From positions 4,248,931 through 4,312,930 of the forward strand of contig OY755047.1 of the NCBI GenBank assembly GCA_963576565.1: a stretch of 64,000 bases of DNA, written 5' to 3'. The notes below the pieces were generated by a model. It was not told the DNA's origin. It saw only the letters and a program-made list of their open reading frames with translations, and did not search any database. Numbering within the stretch: the first letter of the stretch is position 1; the number at the start of each line of letters is the position of its first letter. Position numbers and translations under genes: made by a program. Below are positions 32,530 through 44,919 of this stretch, piece after piece. The DNA comes from Aspidapion aeneum (Eukaryota > Arthropoda > Insecta > Coleoptera > Brentidae).

Positions 32530-33285
32530 TCACAACGTTCTACGTCTTCCGATACCCAATCTCCATTCGTTTCTGTTTGCCCATAATTCATCATCTAGGC
32601 CTCTTATTCTTATTTCATTATCTATTCCTTCTCTCCAGCTTCTCCTTGGCCGTCCTCGTTTTCTTCGGCCAGTTGGTTTCCATTGTAGTATTTGTTTAGG
32701 TAGTCTTTTATCATTCATTCTTTGTACATGTCCGTACCACACTAGTTGTTTTGTTCTTATATCATCCACCAAAGTACGTTTACCTACTGTCATAATTTCT
32801 CTTATTCTTTGATTTCCCTGCTGCTCTTCCCCAATAGTCCATCTCCGTAGCGGAAAGCATTTTTTGTGTTCTATCCTTGATTGGCCATACTTCTGAGCCG
32901 TATGTAATAATACTTTTTACAATGTTGTTATATATAAGCTTTTTGTTATGTTTTGATATACTTTGGTCCCAAATTATTCCATTTAATAAAGTTATTGCTT
33001 TTATTCCTTGTACGTTTCGATCTTTTATAGCTTTGTCTAGTGTTCCGTCAGCTGTAATTTTTAGACCTAAGTATTTATACTCATCACAGGACTGAATTCG
33101 CTGCCCGGTATTTAAGATTAGATCCTGTTTCATTCCACCGATACACATATACTCTGTCTTATTGAGATTAACCTCTAGTCCCCACTTATTGTACTCTTCT
33201 ATTAGTTTTCGTGTAATATATTCGAGGTCGTCATAATCCTGAGCCACTACTATCTGATCATCGGCGAAACATAAATAGAATTAGA
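32530..33285 (-). pseudogene. Non-LTR reverse transcriptase C-terminal half
   Basis: From about 33285 the minus strand encodes CFADDQIVVAQDYDDL (catalytic FADD box), EEYNKWGLEVNLNKTEYMCI, YKYLGLKITADGTLD, then after a frameshift near 32790 DDIRTKQLVWYGHVQRMNDK and TGRRKRGRPRRSW, stop at 32530. The 5' part is absent. Related in plan to 53105-54098 but clearly a different family. Confidence 0.85.
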
Positions 33286-34850
33286 AAAAAATACAATTTG
33301 AAACCCCAAAGATAGTAGTTTTAGGTATGTTTTTTAACTACTTGTGGGTAAACATTTGGGCGCAACACCCCGATTTTTTTTACTGACTCAAAATTCTGGC
33401 ACTAGCATGTTGCATTGACACGAGCCGCCGCTGCTTGAAAACGATGGTACAAGAACAGTCGAAACGTTGCAATTTCGTTGTTTATCAAAACTATACGTTT
33501 TTCAAATTTTGTTAGGCAAATTTTTATTTTTACTTATAAACCACTGACAAATTAGTAATTTTTATTTTTCTAGGAGTGGTTTTTTGATGAAAAAAATTTC
33601 TTAATAATGGCGAAATATCCAGATAAAGATTTGTTTGTAAAAGGGTCTCTAGTGGTAGTAAGGTAACATAATGGTAAAGGAACCGAAAAAAGAAAAACAA
33701 ATAAGCATCGCGCAGTGCCAAAAGGCAAAAATAAGCAGCGGCCAACCTGATTCTATAGCTGGAGCTCGTGCTTTCCGCGCGCCTTTACAGGGTGACGCAC
33801 TAGCAGGAATCAACCACTAAAATTTTAAAAAAATTCGGTTAAAAAAAAAATTGAAACAAAAATATTTTGCAAAAAAGTTTTCTAAAATATTTTTTCATAA
33901 CAATTTTTTGGAAAATACACGTTTTTTTCAAAGGAACAGCTAACCCAAAACTTAAGATAAGAAAGGATACGTTTCCGATTAATTGACTAAGGTTAGAATG
34001 ACACCGATTTCATTTCGAACTCCCAAAAAGGAGGAAGAGAAAACTAATTTTAAAAAATTTAAAAAAAAAATTCTATTCCTGCAAGGGACACCTTGTATCT
34101 GTAAGGTGCCTCAGGGGGCCCCTGCTGAGCACTAGCGAATATCGTGGGAACCCAAACATAAACTCTCTACTCGCTTGGATGGGTACCAGTCTTTTATTCT
34201 TTCCTTCGTTATAGACCCAAAGATAACACCGATTTTTAGTAAACTTGTTCCTTATCCCACTATTTAGATTCCCAAGAAAAAAAACAAGGAAATACATACC
34301 TAGGTACGTAATGATCATTTTATGAAAAAGAAAGAGAAGATGACTAAAAGAAGAGCGCAGGAACATTCTTAGCAGAGATCGTTGTCTTATAGGAAAAATG
34401 TGAAACAGAAGCAGGAGTTTACAATTTGATAACATTTATAACTACTCCCTAGGAAGTGAGGAAAGGTTTTCCAAGTGAAAGCCTATGCTACAGAAGATGT
34501 GATTCTGGTTCAAGAAGAAAGGTCGCAAATTTCGATGAGTTCCAGGTCGTCATGGAATTACCATCAAGAGAAAACCTGGCAAGAACGAGCAGAGCTAGGA
34601 TTCCAAGAAAGTTTTGTCGCCTTTCAAACTTGTCTAGGGTTGACCAAAGAGGAAATGCATAACAAGCTACATGAGGAGATGCTCTGCAGCATCAGCCAAA
34701 CCAAAAGAAGTAGGAAAAGATGAGACGTAAATACTTCATGGACAATTGAAGAAAAATTGAAGAAACATGGCTAAATGTCGGAGCACAATCAAAGGGAAGA
34801 TTCTGGGCAGGAGCAATAGCACAAGCAGGATATCATGAAGATATCTAAAA
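33286..34850. other. LZTS intron 1, unassigned
   Basis: Contains a Penelope-end-like phrase near 33434-33475 (TTGAAAACGATGG ... GAAACGTTGC). A 120-residue minus-strand frame (34435-34073) has no recognisable domain. No gene is supported. Confidence 0.35.
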
Positions 34851-36370
34851 CGAGAAGGTCAAGGTAGGAACAGATGAGAAGTAAATATTTCATGGAAAAC
34901 TGAAGAAAAATAACAAAAAACATCGTTTTATGTCTAAACAAAATGTAAATCGAAGGAAGAGCTTAATCCGCAGAGAAGAAAAATCATAAAGACATTTTGA
35001 AAATATGTTCAAGAAGAACTTTCTCAAGAATACGTAAATACTCCATGGACAGTTAAAGAAAAATTCAAGAAACAGGGCTAAATGTTCTAGCACAATCAAA
35101 GAGAAGAAAGGAAGGGAAGATTCGGCGCAGAAGGAATAGCAAAAGGATATCATAAAGATATCTAAAACGAGAAGGTCAAGGTAGGAAAAGATGAGACGTA
35201 AATACTGCATGGACAGTTGAAGACAAATTGAAGAAACAGCGCTAAATGTCTAAACCAAATGTAAAGCCAAAGAAGGGATGAAACCGTGGAGAACTAAAAT
35301 CATAAGGACATCTTGAAAGTATGTTTAAGAAGTACTTTCCAACACAAAGATAACAGACATCATAGGGACTTCTCGAGAATACGTAAATACTTCATGGACA
35401 GTTGAAGACAAATTGAAGAAACAGCGCTAAATTTCCAAGCACAATCAAAGGGAAGAAAGGAAGGGAAGATTCGGCGCAGAAGGAATAGCAAAAGGATATC
35501 ATAAAAATATCTAAAACGAGAAGGTCAAGGTAGGAAAAGATGAGACGTAAATACTGCATGGACAATTAAAGACCAATTGAAGAAACAGATGTCCAAACCA
35601 AATGTAAAGCGAAAGAAGGGATGAAACCGTGGAGAATTAAAATCATAAGGACATCTTGAAAGTATGTTTAAGAAGTACTTTCCAACACAAAGATAACAGA
35701 CATCATAGGGACTTCTCGAGAATGCGTAAATACTCCATGGACAGTTGAAGACCAAAGGGAAGAAAGGAAGGGAAGATTCGGCGCAGAAGGAACAGCAAAA
35801 GGATATCATAAAGATATCAAAAACGAGAAGGTCAAGGTAGGAAAAGATGAGACGTAAATACTGCATGGACAGTTGAAGACAAATTGAAGAAACAGCGCTA
35901 AATGTCCAAACCAAATGTAAAGCGAAAGAAGGGATGAAACCGTGGAGAATGAAAATCATAAGGACATCTTGAAAGTATGTTTAAGAAGTACTTTCCAACA
36001 CAAAGATAACAGACATCATAGGGACTTCTCGAGAATACGTAAATACTCCATGGACAGTTGAAGACAAATTGAAGAAACAGCGCTAAATTTACAAGCACAA
36101 TCAAAGGGAAGAAAGGAAGGGAAGATTCGGCGCAGTAGGAATATCACAAGGATATCATAAAGTTATCTAAAACAAGAAGGTCAAGGTATTAAAAGATGAG
36201 AAGTAAATACTTCATGAGTAATTAAGAAAAATTGAAGAAAACAGCGGTTTATGTCCAAACCAAATGTAAAGCGAAAGAAGAGATGAAACTGTGGAAAAGT
36301 AAAATCATAAGTATATCTTGAAAGTATGTTCAAGAAGTACTTTCCAAGGGACTTCTGGAGAATAGAGAGA
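34850..36370. repeat. Tandem repeat, ~305-350-bp unit, about five copies
   Basis: GAAGGTCAAGGTAGGAA recurs at 34854, 35171, 35520, 35826 and (as AGAAGGTCAAGGTATT) 36175. Units contain GATGAGACGTAAATACTGCA, GAAGAAAGGAAGGGAAGATT and ACAGACATCATAGGGACTTC. Purine-rich on the plus strand. Apparent frames (for example 35959-35525, minus) repeat with it and are not genes. Confidence 0.92.
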
Positions 36371-36689
36371 AAATATTCACTTAATAATTAGTTATTATAA
36401 CAGCTTTTTGAATAATTTATTAATGAAGGGACCAATTTTCAGCAATGACTTATGGCTTGAACAGACGGTACCATCTCGTCGATCGATCGGCCGTACCGAC
36501 CGAGATGGTTCCACAACCACATCGGCACGAACCAAAAGCATTCATGCGAGACTGCGTGGTCGTCGTGGTTTTTATTTTGCGGCAGCCCAGCGGTTCCATT
36601 TTACTCGGTTCTATAGAGTCACTTCATCAGTATAGAAGATAGGAACCATATGTGAGATGGGCCATGGACGACTCACAAAAGGCGCAGGT

Positions 36690-37520
36690 GAAGCGCTGCT
36701 TTATCTGAGGGCACAGCAGTGCCTCGCCAAGTTCGCGCGCCGTAACCATCTTTTTTGGAAACATTTCAGCCGATATTTGACCTACCTAAAACTCTACTTC
36801 GGAATGAGCTACGAATCTCAAACTTTGCACAGTCGTAGATCTCCATGGAGTTAACAACCCCTCCAAGTTTAGAATTCCATAAAGTAGTAAAGTAGTTACG
36901 AAATTTCAAAAAACGTCCAAATTGCCACTCACTCACTGACTCACTCACTCACTGATGTATAGATCATCAATATTCTACTGTACTTCCAGACATGCTACAA
37001 AGCTGAAATTTGGCAGACTGATAGAAATTATGACCAAACCCCAAAATTTTAATTTACTCCCCTCCCCTATGCATTTTAAATGTAGCATTGCCCACTTCCA
37101 GAAATGCTAGAGAGTTGAGCTTTGGCAGACTGATAGGAACTATGATAAAACTATAGGAAAAAATTAAAACACCCCAAAATTTTAATTTACTCCCCTCCCC
37201 TATACATTTAAAGTTATGTGAAATTAGCATTGCCCACTTCCAGAAATGCTAGAGAGTTAAGCATTGGCAGACTGATAGGAACTATGATAAAACTATAGGA
37301 AAAAATTAAAACACCCCAAAATTTTAATTTACTCCCCTCCCCTATACATTTAAAGTTATGTGAAATTAGCATTGCCCACTTCCAGAAATGCTAGAGAGTT
37401 AAGCATTGGCAGACTGATACGAACTATGATAAAACAATAGGAAAAAATGAAAAAAACCTCAAAATTTTTAATAAGGCATTGTAAAAGATTTGGACAATAT
37501 TCCGCATATTTTACTACTTT
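36690..37520. repeat. 142-bp tandem repeat block with GCCTCGCCAAG head
   Basis: Head TGAGGGCACAGCAGTGCCTC. Then CTCACTCACTG-type simple repeats and units anchored on CCCACTTCCAGAAATGCTAG at 37091, 37233 and 37375 (142-bp spacing). Same family at 27930, 44095, 51830 and 63140. Confidence 0.88.
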
Positions 37521-37534
37521 AAAACTTTAAACAA

Positions 37535-37878
37535 AAACATTTCATGTAACAAAAAGCCAAGTACGTAAAAAAGATATTCTGTAAAAAGAATTGAGATAAA
37601 AGTAAATCCAAGTTCTTTAATACAAATTTCACAATGAAAGCTTCTTACTAGTTTGAAAATATTTTTCTAAACTTGGCTATTATGTCTGCAAATGACTCTT
37701 AGACACAGTGCTAAATTGAACATAAACAAGTTTGGCTGTAATAGCAAAGTTTTTAAAAAAACATTTCCAAACTAGTAAGATTCTTTCATTGTGAAATTTG
37801 TATTAGAGAACTTGGCTTTACTTTTATCTCAATTTTGCGTACTTGGCCTTTTTTTACATGAAATGTTTTTGTTATGAT
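37535..37878. repeat. Palindrome, arms about 150 bp
   Basis: AACATTTCATGTAA...CCAAGT arm (37535-37690) and its reverse complement (37720-37878). Same family as 28545-29495 and 43680-44030. Confidence 0.75.
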
Positions 37879-38189
37879 TTACAGATTGTTGGACCAGGAT
37901 AGATGTAGTGACTCTCAAAGGCAGTATTGGGTTCCCTTAAAAGGTAGTCGCACTTTGGTCGCACTTTTTGGCAACCTAAACTGGTACTGCATGGCCGCCA
38001 GGTATTGTTTGCTTTTTTACTGCGAACCAAACAAAAACTTGATACTTTTTTTTTAAACGAATCGGCCAACTCAGAATTGTTTGGGTTTCTTGAACCAAGT
38101 CATCAGCTGGAACCAATGCAGAAACAAGAAAATTAATTTGAAAACAAAGTTAAAACATTTAACAGAAGTTTTTTTACCTACCAATATTT

Positions 38190-38640
38190 TTACCTTCCTA
38201 GCAATGGTTAGAAAAGGTATTATTTTCGACAAAAAAATGTTTTTGAGATAAAGTCAAAAATGTGTTATTTGGATGTATTTTGACCTATCCTAGCAATATT
38301 GTCGTGATGTCTGTCTGTGTGTGTGTATTTTTTTCTGTCCGTAACACGATAGCTGCTAAACCGGTGAACCAATTTTCATAAAATTTTCAGGAAAAATTGT
38401 GTTCGACACTCTAACGAGCTGATTAGATTTTGGTCAAAATTAATGCTAATGACAGTTTTTTGACAATTAAAATATTTAAAAAATGCTAACTTTTTCGGAA
38501 TATAATAGACTACATTTTGTTTAATAATTTGTGTTATAACCCAAAACCTTATAAATATCTCTGAGATATTTACAAAAAACTGTTTGTACATCAGATATCA
38601 TTGCTTCTGTGCTAATAGGCTAGCTACGAAGGTATCAGAT
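38190..38640 (+). mobile_element. TE fragment with TCCTAGCAATATTGTCGTGATG block
   Basis: Includes CCTTCCTAGCAATGG, GTATTTTGACCTATC and a short (GTCT)(GT)n run at 38308-38327. An inverted relative lies at about 61115-61262. Family not recognised. Confidence 0.45.
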
Positions 38641-38734
38641 CGGTCATGGATCCATTTATTTTTACCTGTTTTTATTTTATGGTTTGATTTTTGACTCTGT
38701 GTAAGTGACCTTAAATACTCCAAAGGACCAAATT

Positions 38735-39003
38735 TATATCGCCCCCTTAGTGCAACAACGAGATAATTCGAAATGTATGCATTTTGAGTTATCCCAGCTA
38801 AAGCTGACCTATTTTTCGTTCTCTCTTCTGTTTAATGCGTCGTTAAACGTCTAGATATCTTGTACGAGCAACCAAACTTGTTTAAAAAGTGACAAGAAAT
38901 AGATAACTCCAAAAATGCATATTTTCTCAAAGGACATCTTGAGATTTTCTCAAAACTATCAATTTCAAGTCATCCAGTTGTTGCACTAAGAGAACGATAT
39001 ATA
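38735..39003. mobile_element. MITE, about 270 bp
   Basis: Inverted ends TTATATCGCCCCCTTAGTGC and (complement) ATATATCGTTCTCTTAGTGC, both continuing AACAAC. No coding content. Confidence 0.65.
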
Positions 39004-39009
39004 TCTGGG

Positions 39010-39540
39010 ACAAATTATTAAACTAAAAAAAGAAAACGGCTGAAATCAAGAGACGAGTAAGATTGGTCTGGGCAGCATTCGGTAAATTTAGCTAAATATT
39101 AAAAAATATAAAATATATTCAATACCTGTACTCACATATGGATCCCAGACCTGGACACTTACAAAATCAAACATGGATAAGGTAACAAAAGCCCAAAGGT
39201 CACTCAAAAGATAAATTTTACATGTAAGATAATATATAGAAAAAGGAATAAATGGATAAGAAATAAAACAAAAGTAAGGGATATCAGAGGAGAGGTATCA
39301 AAATTAAAATGGAAATTTGCCGGTCATAATATTAGACACAAAAACGATTGATGGAACAAATGTATTGTAGACTGGAGACTTTGGGAAAATAAAAGAAGTA
39401 GGGAAGACCCCAAATGAGATGGTTGGACGATTTGAAAAAACATGCGGGGACTGATGGATGAACACGGCGACAAACAGAGAATAGTGGAAGATATTGGGGG
39501 AGGCCTATGTTCCAAGAGGGATCGAACAAGGCTAAATAGA
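39010..39540 (+). pseudogene. Non-LTR element C-terminal fragment, heavily decayed
   Basis: Broken plus-strand frames give KRRVRLVWAAFGK, ILKNIKY and GRPQMRWLDDLK, the same region as 50838-51195. Many stops. Confidence 0.6.
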
Positions 39541-40304
39541 CAGATAAATATATAGACCAAATTTGATACAGTTGATTATAAAATAAGAAAAAATAAGAAA
39601 GTTTTGCAACCTTAATTTTGAATCAATTTGTTATAAAAATGCTAAATTATTGTATTATCAACGAAATAATAAACGTCTAGAACAAATTTAAAGTTTCTAG
39701 CTCATCAAGAAGTAAGTACTTAGTACAAAATCACAAATATATGATAAAACCGTGTAAAAACGAGAATGACAAGAATTGTAAGATTGAAATTATTATTAAT
39801 AAAATAATTTATTTCTTAGATAACTTTTAAAAAACCGTTCTTTTTGCTGTCTCAGAAAGACAGTAGGTACTGTTTAAAAGTGGTTCCAAGTGGGTGGACA
39901 AAGTGGTACCGAAAATTTGAAGATAAATAGATTTATCTTACGGGCCATTCCATAATAATCCGTAGTAACGTTTTTTATTTAAAATTATATCATGGAAAAA
40001 AATCTTCATTAAAATAGTTATGAAAAATTGTAAAAGATCATTCGTTTGCAAGGTTAAGGTTTAAACAAAATAAAATATTAACCACATGATACTATTTAAA
40101 AATCTTGGGATTACCTTCACGATTTATATCTACAATCGCAAAAATTTTATTTACTCACAACTGAGCATATCTCTCAATTTTTGAATTTTTCTTTATCTTC
40201 GTTGTATGCCTTATTTCTTTATCACAATTCATATATTTGACTTTCCCATGTGTGGGTATACCTTTTATCCAAATGAGCCATTTTTGACAGGATTAAGGTG
40301 TGAA
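39541..40304. other. LZTS intron 1, nothing recognised
   Basis: AT-rich; no frames or boundaries that I can support. Confidence 0.3.
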
Positions 40305-40940
40305 ACATTTCCTTGCGGACACTTCTATTAAGCGGACACTCCCTCTAGGCGAAGAAATTTATTGGAACCAAGCTTTTTCCTATTTCTTTACATGTAAAAT
40401 TTACTCCTATAACCGGACACTCTAATAATCGGACGCATACAATTTTTTTTGATTAAAAAGTTCTGAAACCTCCCTTAACCGGACGCAAACCTCTGACAAC
40501 GGCACGGAGCGCTGCACGACATGGGCATAAATATTATGTAGTATGTTGGCAACAACGCACTCTGCAGCCGGGGAATTACCTCTTTCCGTTTTAATGCGAA
40601 GACAATACTTTTGTCGTATTTACAACATATTTTATTCGGTGGGATTGCTGTGTTTTATTTTTATTGTTCAGTTGGGTAGTAATAGGTCTCTTTGAAATGG
40701 CGCCTAGTAAAAAACTTCTTAGTTTACGTGAAAAATTGGAAGTTGTTAACGTTTCGGAGAAGGAACATCTATTAGCACGAGAGATCGCTGAAAAATTTAA
40801 TATCGGGAAAACTTAAGCAGCGAAAATTGTTAATAAATATGTATTAAAATTTCGCAGTTTTCTCTCATAAGTAGACACCTCCATAAAGCGGACAAAATCG
40901 ACAAAACCGTGAGTGTCCACTTATAGGAGGTTTCACTGTA
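40305..40940 (+). mobile_element. pogo/Tigger-like element, most complete short copy
   Basis: Left part with GCGGACAC and ACCGGACACTC-type motifs. An N-terminal transposase start MAPSKKLLSLREKLEVVNVS (40697 on) continues as EKEHLLAREIAEKFNIGKT before a stop. The right end TATAGGAGGTTTCACTGTA closes at 40940. Only the CENP-B-type HTH is present, so it is non-autonomous. Confidence 0.75.
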
Positions 40941-41734
40941 AATACTTTCAGTGGGATAGAGAATAGCTACATGACGTCGGCGAAACCGCAAACCCAAGTA
41001 AGTGCAAAAATCAAAATTTTCAGGAGGCACTAAAAACCTTACAATTTTCAGTTATTGCAATGGATTTGATAGTTTTGAATGTTTCGATTTTAAAATATTT
41101 AGAATTTTTTGTCAGTTAAGAGATTTTGCACATACGTCCCCACTAAAACAATGAACCGATTGCCGCCAAAATGTAATTTTTGAATTTTTGTCAGTATTAC
41201 TTGCATAGATAAAGGATTTTTGCTGCGGTTCAGTCATCTTTTGTTACTTGGTTTTGCGTTGTCGCCGACGATGAACTCCATTTTGCGACGTTTTTGGGTC
41301 TCTTATAGTCAAAAATCGTGTCTCTTGAAATAGTTGTGGAAGATTCTTTAAAACTATTCTAGATCGCTTGGTAATTGATCACACAATTTTAAGTCACTGG
41401 GTGTTTGCCTTCAGTTTGAGCAGGAGGCGTATGGATGACGGCTTTTTTTCATGTTTTTTCACAAACAAAACAAAAAAATTATTTTCGCTAACTTAGTTTT
41501 ACAAAAAAAATATTAACACGTTTTTTGTTTGCAAAAGAACACCAATTAATACTGTGAAGAAATTAGTTTTGTATCTCAACAACTAAGAAAGATAAAAAAA
41601 AAGTGAATTCTAAAAAATTGGAAATTTTTTTTAAGCAAAAAAAATTTTTAGAATGATTGGATATGGATAACTCAATTTTAAGTAGCAGGCTGTTTGCCTC
41701 AAATTTGAGTAAGATGTTTTTTCACCGTACACTT
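40941..41734. other. LZTS intron 1, unassigned
   Basis: No recognisable gene. AT-rich with poly-A and poly-T runs. Confidence 0.3.
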
Positions 41735-42640
41735 CAGAAACTATACAGTTTATCAACAAAAACACCGAGTTGCAGTATGGTGGGGCCATAGAGATTCAAA
41801 AAAACCACACCCTAAGTTACGATTCAGAAAAACGTCATTTAGCGAATTTTAGGGTAGGAAATCCCATAAGACCAAAATGGACAAAATTTGAAAATTCTTA
41901 TTTGAAAAACTGTACAGTTTATCAACAAAAGCACCGAGTTGCAGTATGGTGGGGCCACAGAGATGCGAAAAAATCACACCCTGAGTTAAGATTCTAAAAA
42001 ACGTCATTAAGCGAATTTTAGGGTGGGGAATCCCATAAGACCAAAATGGCCAAACTTTGAAAATTCATATTTCACAAACTATACAGTTTATCAACAAAAA
42101 CACCGAGTTGCAGTATGGTGGGGCCACAGAGATGCGAAAAAATCACACCCTGAGTTAAGATTCTAAAAAACGTCTTTAAGCGAATTTTAGGGTGGGGAAT
42201 CCCATAAGACCAAAATGGCCAAACTTTGAAAATTCATATTTCACAAACTATACAGTTTATCAACAAAAACACCGAGTTGCAGTATGGTGGGACCATAGAG
42301 ATACGGAAAAACCACAACTTGAGTTAAGATTCTGAAAAACGTCATTTAGCGAATTTTAGGGTAGGAAATCCCATAAGACCAAAATGGACAAACTTTGAAA
42401 ATTCTTATTTGAAAAACTGTACAGTTTATCAACAAAAGCACCGAGTTGCAGTATGTTGGGGCCATAGAGATGCGAAAAAACCACACCCTGAGTTAAGATT
42501 CTAAAAAACGTCATTAAGCTAATTTTAGGGTGGAGAATCCATTAAGACCAAAATGGCCAAACTTTGAAAATTCATATTTCAGAAACTATACAGTTTATCA
42601 ACAAAAACACCGAGTTGCAGTATGGTGGGGCCATAGAGTA
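41735..42640. repeat. Satellite array 2, 169-bp unit
   Basis: CACCGAG anchors at 41763, 41932, 42101, 42270, 42439 and 42608, exactly 169 bp apart each time. Same unit and orientation as array 1 about 11 kb away. The array ends in a non-repeated tail (TTAGATCAAAGCAAATTGCT, from about 42652) that is also met near 44950. Confidence 0.96.
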
Positions 42641-42932
42641 AAAAAGATTGTCTTAGATCAAAGCAAATTGCTTTGAAGTAAAATAATTTGTGCTTTCCTA
42701 TCCACCAAGAGACAACAACAGAAATTGTTTTATTATAAATTGGAACTGAATTATTCTAAACCAGCAAAATATTAGTTATATGAAGACAATTTGCTTTGTT
42801 ACAAAATGGAATATACTAAAACAAAACACTTAAAGAAGAAAAATAAAGTCTCATTTCAAGATTAACTAAAAAGAAATATTTTAATTCAAATCAAATTTTT
42901 TTAAGGTAAAACAATTTATTCAAGACAAGAAC

Positions 42933-43173
42933 CAGCGGCGTAGCGTGCCTGAAGGGGCGGGTGGGGGGCCCGACAGCTAAAAAGGGAGCTCATAAAAAGC
43001 TTGCGATCAAAAAAAAAAAAGAAACAAAGGTCATCATGTGTTTAATTGTCTTTGCCGCCCTCTCAATTTGCCTGCTACTTAATATAAGGGGCGCTTCGGG
43101 CACTCATGGGGCGCCAGTACCCTCGGGGCGGGGGGGGGGACAAACCCCCCGCGCCCCCCACGCTACGTCACTG
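42933..43173. mobile_element. hAT-type MITE, 241 bp
   Basis: Ends CAGCGGCGTAGCGTG/CACGCTACGTCACTG with near-identical 8-bp flanks ACAAGAAC and AAAAGAAC. It sits 90 bp downstream of the LZTS exon 1 donor. Confidence 0.75.
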
Positions 43174-43263
43174 AAAAGAACGTGTTTTCATTGTAGACAA
43201 AAATTTTTACCGTGTAGTTAAAAAAAAACCGTTTAATAAGAAAAGCTTTACTTCTTCTCTTAC

Positions 43264-43521
43264 CTTCTCAAGTACGCCACTGTACGGCTGGATATTGGGC
43301 GGGGCCACTTGCTGATGAACTGCCAGTCTATCGCAGCTCGCGTAGCTGTCATTTTTTGACAGTTGACAGGTGTCTTCAGCCGAGCAAACGCTGGTGGGGG
43401 AGATCAATTCGCAACTCGATTCGCGAGCCGACTCGTCCGAAAACAACGTTTCGGTACCGCTGTCAGTGGTACTAGAAGCCATTTCGCGTAGAGGAAGAGG
43501 GGAGAGTTCACATTTTGAAAT
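43264..43521 (-). CDS. LZTS: LZTS/Fez1-family gene, first coding exon (start codon at 43482)
   Basis: The ATG at 43482-43480 opens MASSTTDSGTETLFSDES, then SCELISPTSVCSAEDTCQLS and PPNIQPYSGVLEK, 73 codons ending at phase 0 before GTAAGA (43263). The start is chosen because no earlier in-frame ATG lies in the exon. The exon begins after an acceptor TTTTTCTTACAG at 43522, so 43483-43521 is 5' UTR and at least one non-coding exon must lie further right. The N-terminus is Ser/Thr/Glu-rich. No domain is recognised in this exon; the call rests on in-phase splicing to exon 2 with its VIKPIAFKP motif. Confidence 0.8.
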
Positions 43522-43679
43522 CTGTAAGAAAAATTAAATTTTTATAAATAAATAATATAGAGATGGATACAGATCAAAATACAAAATTTGTGCTGACTTT
43601 GCCCTGTAGGGTAACATGTGGTGGAACGGGGTACCTAGAGTCCCTATATGTTGATATATTTGGATAGATATTATCATAA

Positions 43680-44030
43680 CAAAAACATTTCATGTAAAAA
43701 AAAAACCAAGTATAATTGAGATAAAAGTAAAGGCAAGTTCTCCAATACAAATTTCAAAATGAAAGGTTCTTACTAGTTTGGAAATGTTTTTTTAAACTTT
43801 GCTATTCCAGCCAAACTTCTTTATGTTCAATTTAGCACTGTCCCTAAGAATCATTTGCAGCCGTAATAGCAAGTTTAGAAAAACATTTCCAAACTAGTAA
43901 GAACTTTTGAAATTTGTATTGGAGAACTTGGCTTTACTTTTATCTCAATTCTTTTTACCGAATACCACTTTCGAGTACTTGGCTTTTTTACATGAAATGT
44001 TTTTGTTATGATCTAACTCCTTTTTTAAAA
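43680..44030. repeat. Palindrome of the 37535 family
   Basis: Inverted arms with ACATTTCATGTAAAAAAA and AATTTCAAAATGAAAGGTTC and their complements, centre near 43850. Confidence 0.7.
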
Positions 44031-44094
44031 GATTTGGATATTATTTAAGTTTTCAAGTAGTAAAATATGCGGAATATTGTTCAAAACTTACAAA

Positions 44095-44840
44095 TTTTGA
44101 AGTTTTTTTTATGTTTTTCTATAGTTTTATCATAGTTCCTATCAGTCTTCCAAAGATCAGCTTCTAGTGTTTCTGGAAGTGGTTAATGTTACTTTTATAT
44201 AACTTTATAGTTATAGGGGAGGGAAGTTAATTTAAATTTGGGGTTTTTTAATTTTATATAGTTTTATCATATATAGGTCTTATCGGCCTTCCAAAGCTCA
44301 GCTATCAGGCGTTTCTGGAAGTGGGCAATATGTTACTTTTACAGAACTTTCCATTTATAGGGGAGGGAAGTAAATTAAAATTTCAGGGTTTTTAAATTTT
44401 TTTCTATAGTTTTATCATATTTCCTATCAGCCTGCCAAAGCTCAGCTCTGTAACGCCTCTGGAAGTGGGCAATGTTACTTTTACATAACTTGGCATGTAT
44501 GGGGGAGGGGATTGAATTAGAACTTTGTGGTTTTTTCCAAGGTTTGGTCACAATTTCTATCAATGTGTCTGTAGTACAGTAGAATTTTGATGATCTATAC
44601 ATGAGTGAGTGAGTGGCAATTTCGACGTTTTTTGAAATTTCGTAACTACCTTACTACTTTATGGAAATCCATGAAACTTGGAGGGATTGCTAACTCTATA
44701 AAGATCTATCACTTTGCTAAGTTTGAGTTTCGTAGCTCATTCCGAAGTAGAGTTTTAGATAAGTCTGAAATATTTCAAGAAAAGATGGTACAGCAGTTTC
44801 CGCTCGAACTTGGCGGGACACTGCCTCGCCCCCAGATTTT
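44095..44840. repeat. 142-bp tandem family, reverse orientation, with GGCGAGGCAG end
   Basis: About three units anchored on TTTCTGGAAGTGGGCAAT-type sequence (near 44180, 44315, 44458), then a TGAGTGAGTGAG run and the head segment ending AACTTGGCGGGACACTGCCT. Confidence 0.8.
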
Positions 44841-44919
44841 TTCAATGTTAAAAAAACATTTATTTTTTGAAAAATATTTAAAAAAATGCGATTTTTGAAG
44901 TTGGAAAAACATTTTAATT

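Noticed and set aside
34890..36104. Phe/Ser-rich membrane-like frames on the minus strand
   Set aside because: They recur with the ~305-350-bp tandem repeat; hydrophobicity comes from the purine-rich opposite strand.
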